Positions 1 through 5,872 of a DNA stretch of 6,465 nucleotides are shown piece after piece. This stretch comes from Kiritimatiellia bacterium (lineage in GTDB: Bacteria; Verrucomicrobiota; Kiritimatiellia; RFP12; UBA1067): assembly GCA_017936245.1 (NCBI GenBank), contig JAGBFY010000543.1, positions 1 through 6,465 of the forward strand, read 5' to 3'. Below the pieces are notes generated by a model that saw only the letters and a program-made list of their open reading frames with translations, ran no database searches and was not told where the DNA came from. Within the stretch, counting starts at the first letter, position 1, and the number at the start of each line of letters is the position of its first letter. Made by a program: the position numbers and the translations under genes.

Positions 1-43
1 CCCATATAGCCGTATCCAAATTCGTAATGAAAGGAAAATGATC

Positions 44-814
44 ATGTCCAGAACAAGCATGCGCATCGCAGTTCTTGCTTTTGCCCTGCTCCCCATGGCG
101 GCGGTGTTTGCCTCACGACCTTTGGTGGTCGGGATATCCGAGAGCTTTCCGACCGGAGACAATTCCGCGAAGGTGATGGTCAACGCCAGCTATGCGGATG
201 CGGTTGCGCGAGGTGGGCATGTGCCGGTGGTGGTTCCGCGTTTCGGCACGGATGCGCAGTTTGATGCCCTCATGTCAAAGCTTGACGTCTTGATTCTCAC
301 AGGCGGAGAGGATGTGGATCCGGCACGGTACAATGCGCCGAAGAGTCCGAAGCTCGGCAAGGTCAATGCGCCACGCGACGGTTTCGACTTCCGTCTTCTT
401 GCCGCCGCCCGCCGCAGAAACCTTCCTGTGATCGGGATCTGCCGCGGCTGCCAGTTGATGAACATTGCATTCGGTGGAACCCTGTGGCAGGATCTTCCGA
501 GCGAATTCTCCGTAAAGGATGTGCAGCACCGCAATGTGCACCATAGGATTTCGATTGAGCCCAATTCCCGTTTTGCGCGTGTGACGGGAGTCACCAATGC
601 GCTGGTCAATTCGTACCACCATCAGGCTGTGAAGGATCTTGCTCCAGGTTTCCGCATCGTCGCGAAGTCTCCGGACGGAGTGGTCGAGGCGATTGAGTGC
701 GACACATATCCTGCGATTGGCGTTCAGTTCCATCCCGAAAAGATGCTTTGCGAGGAGAAAGACGCCTCATTTATGGCATTTTTCAAGAATATGCCGTTGC
801 TGTTCAAACGCTGA
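44..814 (+). CDS. Exported gamma-glutamyl hydrolase-like protein (peptidase C26 / class I glutamine amidotransferase fold)
   Basis: The protein belongs to the peptidase C26 group, which includes PuuD and cleaves gamma-glutamyl amide bonds with a Cys-His-Glu triad. Numbering from the ATG at 44 (256 aa), the nucleophile elbow GICRGCQ sits near 131-137 with Cys133. The HPE motif gives His230 and Glu232, and LILTGGEDVDP near 83-93 is the usual oxyanion-side segment. NSYHHQ near 189-194 is also typical of this group. Length matches the family. The N-terminus is unusual: a short basic start, a hydrophobic stretch, then VFA before Ser24 reads as a type I signal peptide, so the enzyme should act outside the cytoplasm. 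An ATG at 38 is also in frame, but AAAGGA at 30-35 is 2 nt from it and 8 nt from the ATG at 44, so 44 is preferred. The substrate is unknown, and no putrescine-pathway genes are nearby. Confidence 0.88.
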   Translation: MSRTSMRIAVLAFALLPMAAVFASRPLVVGISESFPTGDNSAKVMVNASYADAVARGGHVPVVVPRFGTDAQFDALMSKLDVLILTGGEDVDPARYNAPKSPKLGKVNAPRDGFDFRLLAAARRRNLPVIGICRGCQLMNIAFGGTLWQDLPSEFSVKDVQHRNVHHRISIEPNSRFARVTGVTNALVNSYHHQAVKDLAPGFRIVAKSPDGVVEAIECDTYPAIGVQFHPEKMLCEEKDASFMAFFKNMPLLFKR

Positions 815-851
815 TGTCAACTGCCCTGTTTAGTGGCGCCGGGGGCATCGG

Positions 852-880
852 TTGAAAGGGTGGGGGGGATTTGGTAAAAT
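852..880 (+). promoter_or_regulatory. Sigma70-type promoter for glyQS
   Basis: TTGAAA at 852-857 matches the -35 consensus at five of six positions. It lies 17 bp before TAAAAT at 875-880 (five of six), and TGG just ahead makes an extended -10. The predicted start is near 887, giving a leader of about 27 nt, too short for a T-box or riboswitch. The spacer is very G-rich (GGG, T, then seven G at 862-868). AAAGGA at 898-903 is the ribosome binding site, 10 nt before the ATG at 914. I see no convincing terminator for the upstream gene in 815-851. Confidence 0.75.
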
Positions 881-913
881 ACCCGGAAATTTTATTTAAA
901 GGACAAAATCATC

Positions 914-2497
914 ATGGCTGAAGAGAACAAGTCGAGTCTTGACCCGCTGTCGGCGCTGTGCAAGCGCCGCGGTTTCATCTATCATTCCTCCGAGATCTAT
1001 GGCGGAATGCCCGGTTTCTGGGACTACGGTCCGCTCGGCTGCGAGCTCAAGCAGAACGTGAAGCAGGCATGGTGGCAGTTCACCGTCCGTGGACGCAGCG
1101 ATGTGGCCGGCCTTGACGCCACGATCATCATGCACCCGAAAATCTGGAAGGCATCCGGCCACCTCGACACATTCGCTGATCCGATGACGATGTGCAAGGA
1201 CTGCAAGAAGCTCATGCGCGCCGACCAGATCAAGGACATATACGAGGAGCAGAAGAAAAAGCCTCAGCCGAAGATCGCCGGAAGCGACTTCTTCTGTCCG
1301 TACTGCGGCGGCGAACTTACCGAGCCGAAGCCGTTCAACCTGATGTTCAAGACGATCGTCGGACCGATCGAGGATCCGTCCAACGTTGCGTACCTGCGTC
1401 CCGAGACCGCCCAGGCGATCTTTGCGCAGTTCCAGAATGTCCTTTCCACATCCCGTCAACAGGTTCCTTTCGGCATCGCGCAGATGGGCAAGAGCTTCCG
1501 CAACGAAGTGACGCCGCGCAACTATACGTTCCGCAGCCGCGAGTTCGAGCAGATGGAGCTTGAGTTCTTCATCCGTCCCGACGAGGCGGTGGAGATTCTT
1601 CACGGCAAGGTCGTCACGCTCGCCGACAATCCAGACCTCAACGGACCGGTTCAGGACGACTGGGGCTGGGAAGTCTGGCACAAGTACTGGGTTGAGCAGC
1701 GCAAGAAGTTCCTGAACGCCGTCGGCCTTCCCACCGAACGTTTCGTGGAATACTGGCAGAAGCCCGACGAGCTCGCCCACTATGCCCGCGCCTGTGTGGA
1801 TATCGAGTACGACTTCCCGTTCGGACGCCAGGAACTCGAAGGCATCGCGGCTCGCAGCGATTTCGACCTCACCCAGCACCAGAAGCATTCCGGTGAAAGC
1901 CAGATGGTGTTCGACGATGCTCTCAAGCAGGCCGCCAAGAAGATGGATGACGCAGCAAAGGCGGCATTCATCGAGAAGGTGCAGAAGGATTGGGTCGCCC
2001 GCGGCAAGGATGCGCTTGAGGCCGAGAAGTTCTGCAGGAATCTTTTCGACGGCAAGTATGTGCCGCACGTGATCGAGCCTTCCGCCGGTGTGGACCGTCT
2101 GATGCTCGCGCTTCTCTGCGAAGCCTACGAGGAGCAGAAACTCACCGACGACAAGGGCAAGGAGGATATCCGCACGGTTCTCCATTTCAGCCCGAAGGTT
2201 GCTCCGATCAAGGTTGCGATCTTCCCGCTCATCAAGAAGGATGCCGAACAGGATCGCATCGCACGCGAAATCTTTGGCAAGCTTCGCCAGAAGGTGAACG
2301 TGATGTGGGACGTCTCCGGTGCAATCGGCCGCCGCTATCGCCGTCAGGATGAGGTGGGCACGCCCTGGTGCATCACCATCGACGATCAGACCGTACAGGA
2401 CGGAACGTTCACGGTTCGCGACCGCGATTCGATGGAGCAGAAGCGCATGACTTACGCCGAGTTCCTCGATATGATGTACACGGCACTGGAATTCTAA
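914..2497 (+). CDS. glyQS: Glycyl-tRNA synthetase, single-chain class II type
   Basis: This enzyme charges tRNA-Gly with glycine in the cytoplasm, using ATP. At 527 aa it is the homodimeric single-chain kind (bacterial Gram-positive/archaeal/eukaryotic style), not the GlyQ/GlyS two-subunit kind. Visible parts in order: the N-terminal signature CKRRGFIYHSSEIYGG near 16-31; a zinc-ribbon-like insertion with Cys94/Cys97 and Cys128/Cys131; LRPETAQ near 161-167; class II motif 2 around FRNEVTPRNYTFRSREF (195-211); motif 3 with EPSAGVDR (388-395); and a C-terminal HGTP anticodon-binding domain from about 425 (APIKVAIFPL) to the end. It has its own promoter and a good ribosome binding site (898-903). 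Lysine is nearly always AAG, suggesting high expression. The next gene starts 50 bp downstream with no terminator between, so the two are probably co-transcribed. Confidence 0.97.
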   Translation: MAEENKSSLDPLSALCKRRGFIYHSSEIYGGMPGFWDYGPLGCELKQNVKQAWWQFTVRGRSDVAGLDATIIMHPKIWKASGHLDTFADPMTMCKDCKKLMRADQIKDIYEEQKKKPQPKIAGSDFFCPYCGGELTEPKPFNLMFKTIVGPIEDPSNVAYLRPETAQAIFAQFQNVLSTSRQQVPFGIAQMGKSFRNEVTPRNYTFRSREFEQMELEFFIRPDEAVEILHGKVVTLADNPDLNGPVQDDWGWEVWHKYWVEQRKKFLNAVGLPTERFVEYWQKPDELAHYARACVDIEYDFPFGRQELEGIAARSDFDLTQHQKHSGESQMVFDDALKQAAKKMDDAAKAAFIEKVQKDWVARGKDALEAEKFCRNLFDGKYVPHVIEPSAGVDRLMLALLCEAYEEQKLTDDKGKEDIRTVLHFSPKVAPIKVAIFPLIKKDAEQDRIAREIFGKLRQKVNVMWDVSGAIGRRYRRQDEVGTPWCITIDDQTVQDGTFTVRDRDSMEQKRMTYAEFLDMMYTALEF

Positions 2498-2547
2498 GGA
2501 TAGAGCAAGTCAACCCGACTTTCACAAAAGGATAAGGAACGGACATA

Positions 2548-4575
2548 ATGGAAGAGAACAAAGTCGAACGTCCTACGATGAAGATGCTGCCCGGTGACGA
2601 GGTCCGTCAGATAATGTGGCGCTTCGCCGAACGCTATGACATTCAGATGGCCATTGCAGGTGCGCGCCAGACGGCCCGTTCCGTCGTCGCGAGGCTTGTC
2701 GCGAACGGTCAGCGCTTTACGCACGAGTGGACTCCCGAGAAGCAGTCGCTCTTCGATGCGTTCGACGCTTCCGGCATGACCGCCGCCACGCTCAACGCCG
2801 ACTGCGGCGGCCTTTTCGAGGGACCGCGCAACCTGGCGATGTCTCTCGTGACATACGAGACCGCGTGGGTGGACAACGGAGCCGCGACCTCTTCCTTTGT
2901 GAACGATCTTGCGATGGGACCCATCGCAGAGATGGGTACGCCCGAGCAGAAGACGAAGTACATGACGCTCTGCGCCCCCGGCAACCCTTCGGGCAAGACG
3001 TGGCGCGGTTCCTTCGCGCTCACCGAGCCGCTTCCGTACGTCGGCGTCGATACTGGCGTTCTTTGCGGACGCATCTCCGTTGCCGAGTGGAAGGATGGCG
3101 AGGAGCCCATGCTTCGCGTCGAGAAGCGCGGCCGCTTCATCACGAACATCGAGATATGCGACTACATCACAATCGCGCTCGACTCAGGCGATGAACGCTT
3201 CAAGGGTTCCTGCATGGTTGTGGTCGAGGCGACCGACCCCGGCAAGTTCGATCGCGGAGCACAGACGAAGAAGCTCGTCCATCAGCTCTCCAACACCGGC
3301 GATCCCGTGATTGACGTCGTTGTTCCCGCCTCACGCATCATCGGCGGATACACAATCAAGGATGGCGTCATCGTTCCTAATCTTTCCCATTCCGAAATCA
3401 TCGCGCAGGTTTTCTCCAAGACGCGCGTCGGTGTCGGTGTGATGGGCGCGGCTTCGCTCATGTCCGCAATCGAGCCTGTCATCCGTTATCAGCGTACGCG
3501 TTTCCGCGGAGCAGTCGGCGTGAACGAGGGAAGCCCTCGCCACGCCCTTGGTCTCCAGATGAAGGAGGATGTCACGCAGCGTCTGGCGGACGTGTGGGCG
3601 ACGGCCGAGGCTGCAAGCTCGCTCGGTTTCGACATCTCGCGCGTCTATGACAAGATTGAGGCCATTCAGGATGAAGCCAAGGAGAAGCTCGGCAAGGGCC
3701 GCGCCATGCTCAAGGCGATGAAGGCTCCGATGGACAAGGCCGTTCAGCTTCTCGCTGAAGGCAAGAACCCCGAGGAGGATGAGGATGTAACCGTCCGCTA
3801 CGTGTACCTCATGGCTATTGCCAATGTTCTCTGTCCGAGCTGCAAGCTCTGGAACACCGGTCACGGTGCGGATGTAATGCGTCAGGCGATTTCGCTCATG
3901 GGCGGCTACGGCATCACGGAGGATTGCCCCGGATTCCTGTTCTACAAGTGGACGGATATGCAGCTTGATGCAACGTATGAAGGCCCGGAGGCCGTTCAGC
4001 GCCGTCAGATCTCCGAGACGATGGGCAATCCCGTGTTCCTCGCGCAGGTCGAAGCCTGGGCGAAGGAGTGCGAGGCGTGTCCGGCGGCTGATCGCAACGG
4101 CATGAATGCGCTTGCGGCGGCACTCCGTCTTTGGTCGTGGACCCGCGATTTCGCTGCGGCCGCGAAGGATGCGGCGGGCAAGAAGCTTGGCGCGTCCCAG
4201 CGTCATGGCGTGGTGTTTCCGATGGCGGACGCACTCGCCGGACTTATGGCGGCGAAGAGTTTCCATGCCGACGTGAAGCATCTCGCACTCACGGGTGGCG
4301 AGCATCCTGTAGTCGGTCCTGAGCTTGAGAGCTACCTCAATACCTTCAACGACCTTCTCGGCACGATCGCCGGAAACGTCGCCGGTGAGGCTGCCCGCAT
4401 ATGCGCAGAGGTCGTATTCGGATTCAATGCTGCCGATGCCGAGAAGCAGGCAGAGTTCTGCGCATTGCGCGCCAAGGTGGATGCGTCCCTCGCCGGGACG
4501 AAGATCGCCAAGGACAATGCGGCGAAGTGCCTGACCACGGTGATGATCCCCGAGGCTCTCGACTATCCCATGTGA
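2548..4575 (+). CDS. Acyl-CoA dehydrogenase, long form with C-terminal extension
   Basis: A flavin-dependent acyl-CoA dehydrogenase that should introduce an alpha-beta double bond into an acyl-CoA and pass electrons to an ETF-like carrier. At 675 aa it is far longer than the classic 380-aa enzymes. Recognisable pieces: the N-terminal helical domain with GTPEQKTKYM (130-139); the middle beta domain with FALTEP (156-161) and RFITNIEICDY (196-206) leading to VVVPASRIIGG (257-267); and the C-terminal helical domain with MGGYGITED (451-459) and YEGPEAVQR (477-485), where Glu478 is the expected catalytic base. A charged, Lys/Glu-rich stretch at about 365-412 looks like an insertion. Residues from about 520 to 675 form an extra helical region like the C-terminal domain of FadE- or DmdC-type enzymes. 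Cys429 and Cys432 form a CPSC pair of unknown role. AAGGA at 2534-2538 sets the start. Substrate chain length cannot be told, and no ETF or other beta-oxidation genes are in view. Confidence 0.9.
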   Translation: MEENKVERPTMKMLPGDEVRQIMWRFAERYDIQMAIAGARQTARSVVARLVANGQRFTHEWTPEKQSLFDAFDASGMTAATLNADCGGLFEGPRNLAMSLVTYETAWVDNGAATSSFVNDLAMGPIAEMGTPEQKTKYMTLCAPGNPSGKTWRGSFALTEPLPYVGVDTGVLCGRISVAEWKDGEEPMLRVEKRGRFITNIEICDYITIALDSGDERFKGSCMVVVEATDPGKFDRGAQTKKLVHQLSNTGDPVIDVVVPASRIIGGYTIKDGVIVPNLSHSEIIAQVFSKTRVGVGVMGAASLMSAIEPVIRYQRTRFRGAVGVNEGSPRHALGLQMKEDVTQRLADVWATAEAASSLGFDISRVYDKIEAIQDEAKEKLGKGRAMLKAMKAPMDKAVQLLAEGKNPEEDEDVTVRYVYLMAIANVLCPSCKLWNTGHGADVMRQAISLMGGYGITEDCPGFLFYKWTDMQLDATYEGPEAVQRRQISETMGNPVFLAQVEAWAKECEACPAADRNGMNALAAALRLWSWTRDFAAAAKDAAGKKLGASQRHGVVFPMADALAGLMAAKSFHADVKHLALTGGEHPVVGPELESYLNTFNDLLGTIAGNVAGEAARICAEVVFGFNAADAEKQAEFCALRAKVDASLAGTKIAKDNAAKCLTTVMIPEALDYPM

Positions 4576-4578
4576 GTG

Positions 4579-4592
4579 GAGAGTTGAGAGTT
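4579..4592. repeat. Two tandem copies of a 7-bp unit (GAGAGTT)
   Basis: GAGAGTT occurs twice back to back immediately after the acyl-CoA dehydrogenase stop. In the same gap, AACTGAC (4634-4640 with one base of slack) followed by GATAGAC (4641-4647) looks like a second, degenerate heptad pair just before the lipoprotein start. No clear promoter or terminator is visible in 4576-4648; TTGAGA at 4584-4589 could pass as a -35, but no good -10 follows. Two copies could be chance. Confidence 0.4.
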
Positions 4593-4648
4593 TAAAGGTA
4601 ACAGTCAAGAGTGTTCAGGTTTCGCTCCGCAACAACTGACGATAGACA

Positions 4649-5077
4649 ATGAAAAAGGCTCTATATCTGTTCATCATCGCTTGTGTGCTGCTTGCCGGGT
4701 GCGCGACCTGGACGTTCGCTCCGATAAGGAGCGCCCGATTCGTGAGCGAAGAGGGTGTATATCTCAATGTGGACTACGGGCGCGAGGAGCACGAGTCCAC
4801 ATTTGTCGCTCCGAATGGACTGGAGCTTCCGTTCCGCACCAAACTTAAAGTGCGCGTCACCGCTCCTGACGGGCGGCGTTTCGTCGCCTGGCAGGTGATG
4901 AGTCCGAGGGGTGTGCTGTACATGACGGACGACAAGCACTGGGAATATTTCGAAGAGGGTACAGGGTGCGTGCTGGCAGAACGCTCGGACGACGGCGATG
5001 GTTATGAACTTCGCTTTCAGGGAGTTCTCTGCGCCAATCTGAAGCCGGTCGAAGAAAGCAGGCGTTCGCGCCGGTAG
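4649..5077 (+). CDS. Small lipoprotein of unknown function
   Basis: I do not recognise the family. The 142-aa product begins MKK followed by a hydrophobic stretch and a textbook lipobox LLAGC, with Cys18 as the lipidated residue. Ala19 at the +2 position does not match the inner-membrane retention signal of the E. coli Lol rule, so outer membrane is the default guess. The mature part (about 125 aa) alternates charged and hydrophobic residues in a way that suggests beta strands, with no membrane segment. Cys107 and Cys128 could form a disulfide. The C-terminus is very basic (ends ESRRSRR). No Shine-Dalgarno sequence is evident before the ATG, unlike the upstream genes, but the signal peptide starts exactly there and no other start fits. 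It may be read through from the glyQS transcript or have a weak promoter of its own. Its stop is one base from the stop of the convergent tetR gene. Confidence 0.8.
   Translation: MKKALYLFIIACVLLAGCATWTFAPIRSARFVSEEGVYLNVDYGREEHESTFVAPNGLELPFRTKLKVRVTAPDGRRFVAWQVMSPRGVLYMTDDKHWEYFEEGTGCVLAERSDDGDGYELRFQGVLCANLKPVEESRRSRR
5050..5072 (-). terminator. Possible intrinsic terminator of tetR, inside the lipoprotein 3' end
   Basis: Bases 5061-5072 form a perfect hairpin, GGCG-TTCG-CGCC. Read on the minus strand it begins 6 nt after the tetR stop and is followed by TGCTTTCTTC (5060-5051), a modestly T-rich tract. The stem has only four pairs, all GC, so it would be weak. On the plus strand no T-run follows, so it would not terminate the lipoprotein transcript. 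Confidence 0.35.
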
Positions 5078-5078
5078 G

Positions 5079-5672
5079 TCACACCGCAAGGGCGGAAATC
5101 GTTGCGTTGAAGCGCAGTCTTGCCGCGTGGACATCATTTTCCACTCCGAGCAGGACGCGCAGGGCGAACGACTCCATCAGTGAGAAAAGAGCCTCCGCCG
5201 TGACATCGGGATCGACTGATTTTTTGAATTCTCCGCTTTCGACGCCTTCAGCCACAAGTTTGCGGAGTGTGACTCTAAAGCCTCCGGTGAATTCCTCAAT
5301 GCGCGAACGCATATCTTCGCCGGTCCGTACCATGGAAAACACGAAATCGAAAATCGCCTGAAAGAACTCTTTCTTAAGGTGGATGGCTTCCATTACGATG
5401 AAGCAGGATTGCTCCATGCGCCTGGAAACCGAAAGGTTCTTCTGGCTGACGGATTTCAGTTCGTCGGCGAGCGCAGAGGTGACTTCATGGATCGCCTCGT
5501 CGAATATCTCTCGTTTTGTCTTGAAATAACGATACAGAGCCGTTCTTGCAATCCCCGTAGCCTCTGAAATCGTAAGAAAGGACACCTTGGAATATCCCAT
5601 CTTCGCGAAAAGGCTCAAGGCTCGCGAGACTACGAAACGCCGACGTTCACTATGATTTACTCCTGCTGCCAT
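5079..5672 (-). CDS. TetR/AcrR-family transcriptional regulator
   Basis: The 197-aa length and layout are typical of TetR repressors, which bind palindromic operators as dimers and release them on ligand binding. The N-terminal DNA-binding domain spans about residues 8-58. The helix-turn-helix reads TISEATGIARTALYRYFKTKREIF (34-57), with the classic LYRYF recognition-helix end followed by K-K/R-E-I-F. The preceding helix ALSLFAKMGYSKVSFLTI also fits. The C-terminal part (about 65-197) is helical and variable, so the ligand cannot be predicted. The ATG at 5672 is the only in-frame start that keeps the DNA-binding domain intact, yet no Shine-Dalgarno precedes it and the predicted transcript starts only about 5 nt upstream. 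An AGGAG lies just inside the gene (codons 3-5), but no in-frame start follows at suitable distance. Convergent with the lipoprotein gene and divergent from tRNA-Thr/ettA; autoregulation is likely. Confidence 0.92.
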   Translation of the reverse strand: MAAGVNHSERRRFVVSRALSLFAKMGYSKVSFLTISEATGIARTALYRYFKTKREIFDEAIHEVTSALADELKSVSQKNLSVSRRMEQSCFIVMEAIHLKKEFFQAIFDFVFSMVRTGEDMRSRIEEFTGGFRVTLRKLVAEGVESGEFKKSVDPDVTAEALFSLMESFALRVLLGVENDVHAARLRFNATISALAV

Positions 5673-5683
5673 AATTGTCGGCT

Positions 5684-5714
5684 ATTATATCACAAGTTGT
5701 GCGAAAAAGGTAAA
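5684..5714 (-). promoter_or_regulatory. Extended -10 promoter for tetR
   Basis: On the minus strand TATAAT occupies 5689-5684 and is preceded by TGA, giving a strong extended -10 (TGATATAAT). The -35 is weak: TTTACC at 5714-5709, 19 bp upstream, matches four of six positions. Transcription would begin near 5677, about 5 nt before the ATG at 5672. That predicts a nearly leaderless mRNA. Confidence 0.6.
5691..5701. promoter_or_regulatory. Palindrome, candidate TetR operator
   Basis: CACAAGTTGTG is a perfect inverted repeat (5-bp arms around one central base). It lies in the spacer between the -35 and -10 of the tetR promoter, immediately beside the -10. A dimeric repressor bound here would block RNA polymerase, the usual arrangement for TetR autoregulation. 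Arms of 5 bp are short for this family, and which protein binds is inferred from position alone. It is about 20 bp upstream of the -35 of the divergent tRNA promoter. Confidence 0.45.
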
Positions 5715-5716
5715 GT

Positions 5717-5726
5717 CGCATTTGCG
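5717..5726. promoter_or_regulatory. Second short palindrome overlapping the tRNA -35
   Basis: CGCATTTGCG has perfect 4-bp arms around TT. It overlaps the -35 region of the tRNA-Thr promoter. Its sequence differs from the 11-bp palindrome at 5691-5701, so if it is a binding site it is probably for another protein. Short arms make chance a real possibility. Confidence 0.2.
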
Positions 5727-5750
5727 TCAATTCGGCGGATATGATATAAT
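5722..5750 (+). promoter_or_regulatory. Promoter for tRNA-Thr and probably ettA
   Basis: A perfect TATAAT at 5745-5750 preceded by TGA gives an extended -10. TTGCGT at 5722-5727, 17 bp upstream, is a half-matching -35. Between the -10 and the predicted start near 5757 the DNA is GC-rich (GCACGCC), as in stable-RNA promoters sensitive to ppGpp. A T-rich leader (5759-5768) runs to the tRNA. Confidence 0.7.
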
Positions 5751-5768
5751 GCACGCCGTTTTTTATTT

Positions 5769-5843
5769 GCCGGTATAGCGTAGTGGTAGCGCAGCGGTTT
5801 TGTAAACCGCTGGTCGGGGGTTCGAATCCCTCTGCCGGCTCCA
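5769..5843 (+). tRNA. tRNA-Thr (anticodon TGT), CCA encoded
   Basis: The full cloverleaf can be folded by hand. The acceptor GCCGGTA (5769-5775) pairs with TGCCGGC (5833-5839) with one G-T pair. The D stem is GCG (5778-5780) with CGC (5790-5792). The anticodon stem GCGGT (5794-5798) pairs with ACCGC (5806-5810) around loop TTTGTAA, giving anticodon TGT at 5801-5803. The T arm is 5816-5832 with loop TTCGAAT. The discriminator is T5840 and CCA is encoded at 5841-5843. G1-C72 and C2-G71 agree with threonine identity. It should read ACA and, by wobble, other ACN codons. No terminator separates it from ettA. Confidence 0.97.
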
Positions 5844-5872
5844 AGTTGTTCCCTGTAAACAAGAGGATTTCC

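Noticed and set aside
1..37. Promoter for the first gene
   Set aside because: Only 37 bp are visible and no convincing -35/-10 pair is present; only the ribosome binding site at 30-35 can be supported.
822..847. Possible hairpin TGCCC / GGGCA after the first gene
   Set aside because: Five-pair stem with a 16-base loop and no T-run after it; not a credible terminator.
887..913. T-box or glycine riboswitch ahead of the synthetase
   Set aside because: The predicted leader is about 27 nt, far too short for either element.
896..2185. A 429-codon open frame on the minus strand opposite glyQS
   Set aside because: It is the antisense shadow of a strongly biased real gene. The protein is low in recognisable motifs, rich in Leu/His/Arg, and has no ribosome binding site.
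3331..4608. A 425-codon open frame on the minus strand opposite the acyl-CoA dehydrogenase
   Set aside because: Same cause: rare stops antisense to AAG/CTC/GAG-rich codons. The sense frame holds all the conserved enzyme motifs.
4602..4640. Inverted repeats CAGT/ACTG and TCAG/CTGA before the lipoprotein
   Set aside because: Four-base arms with long loops, no T-run and competing pairings; indistinguishable from chance.
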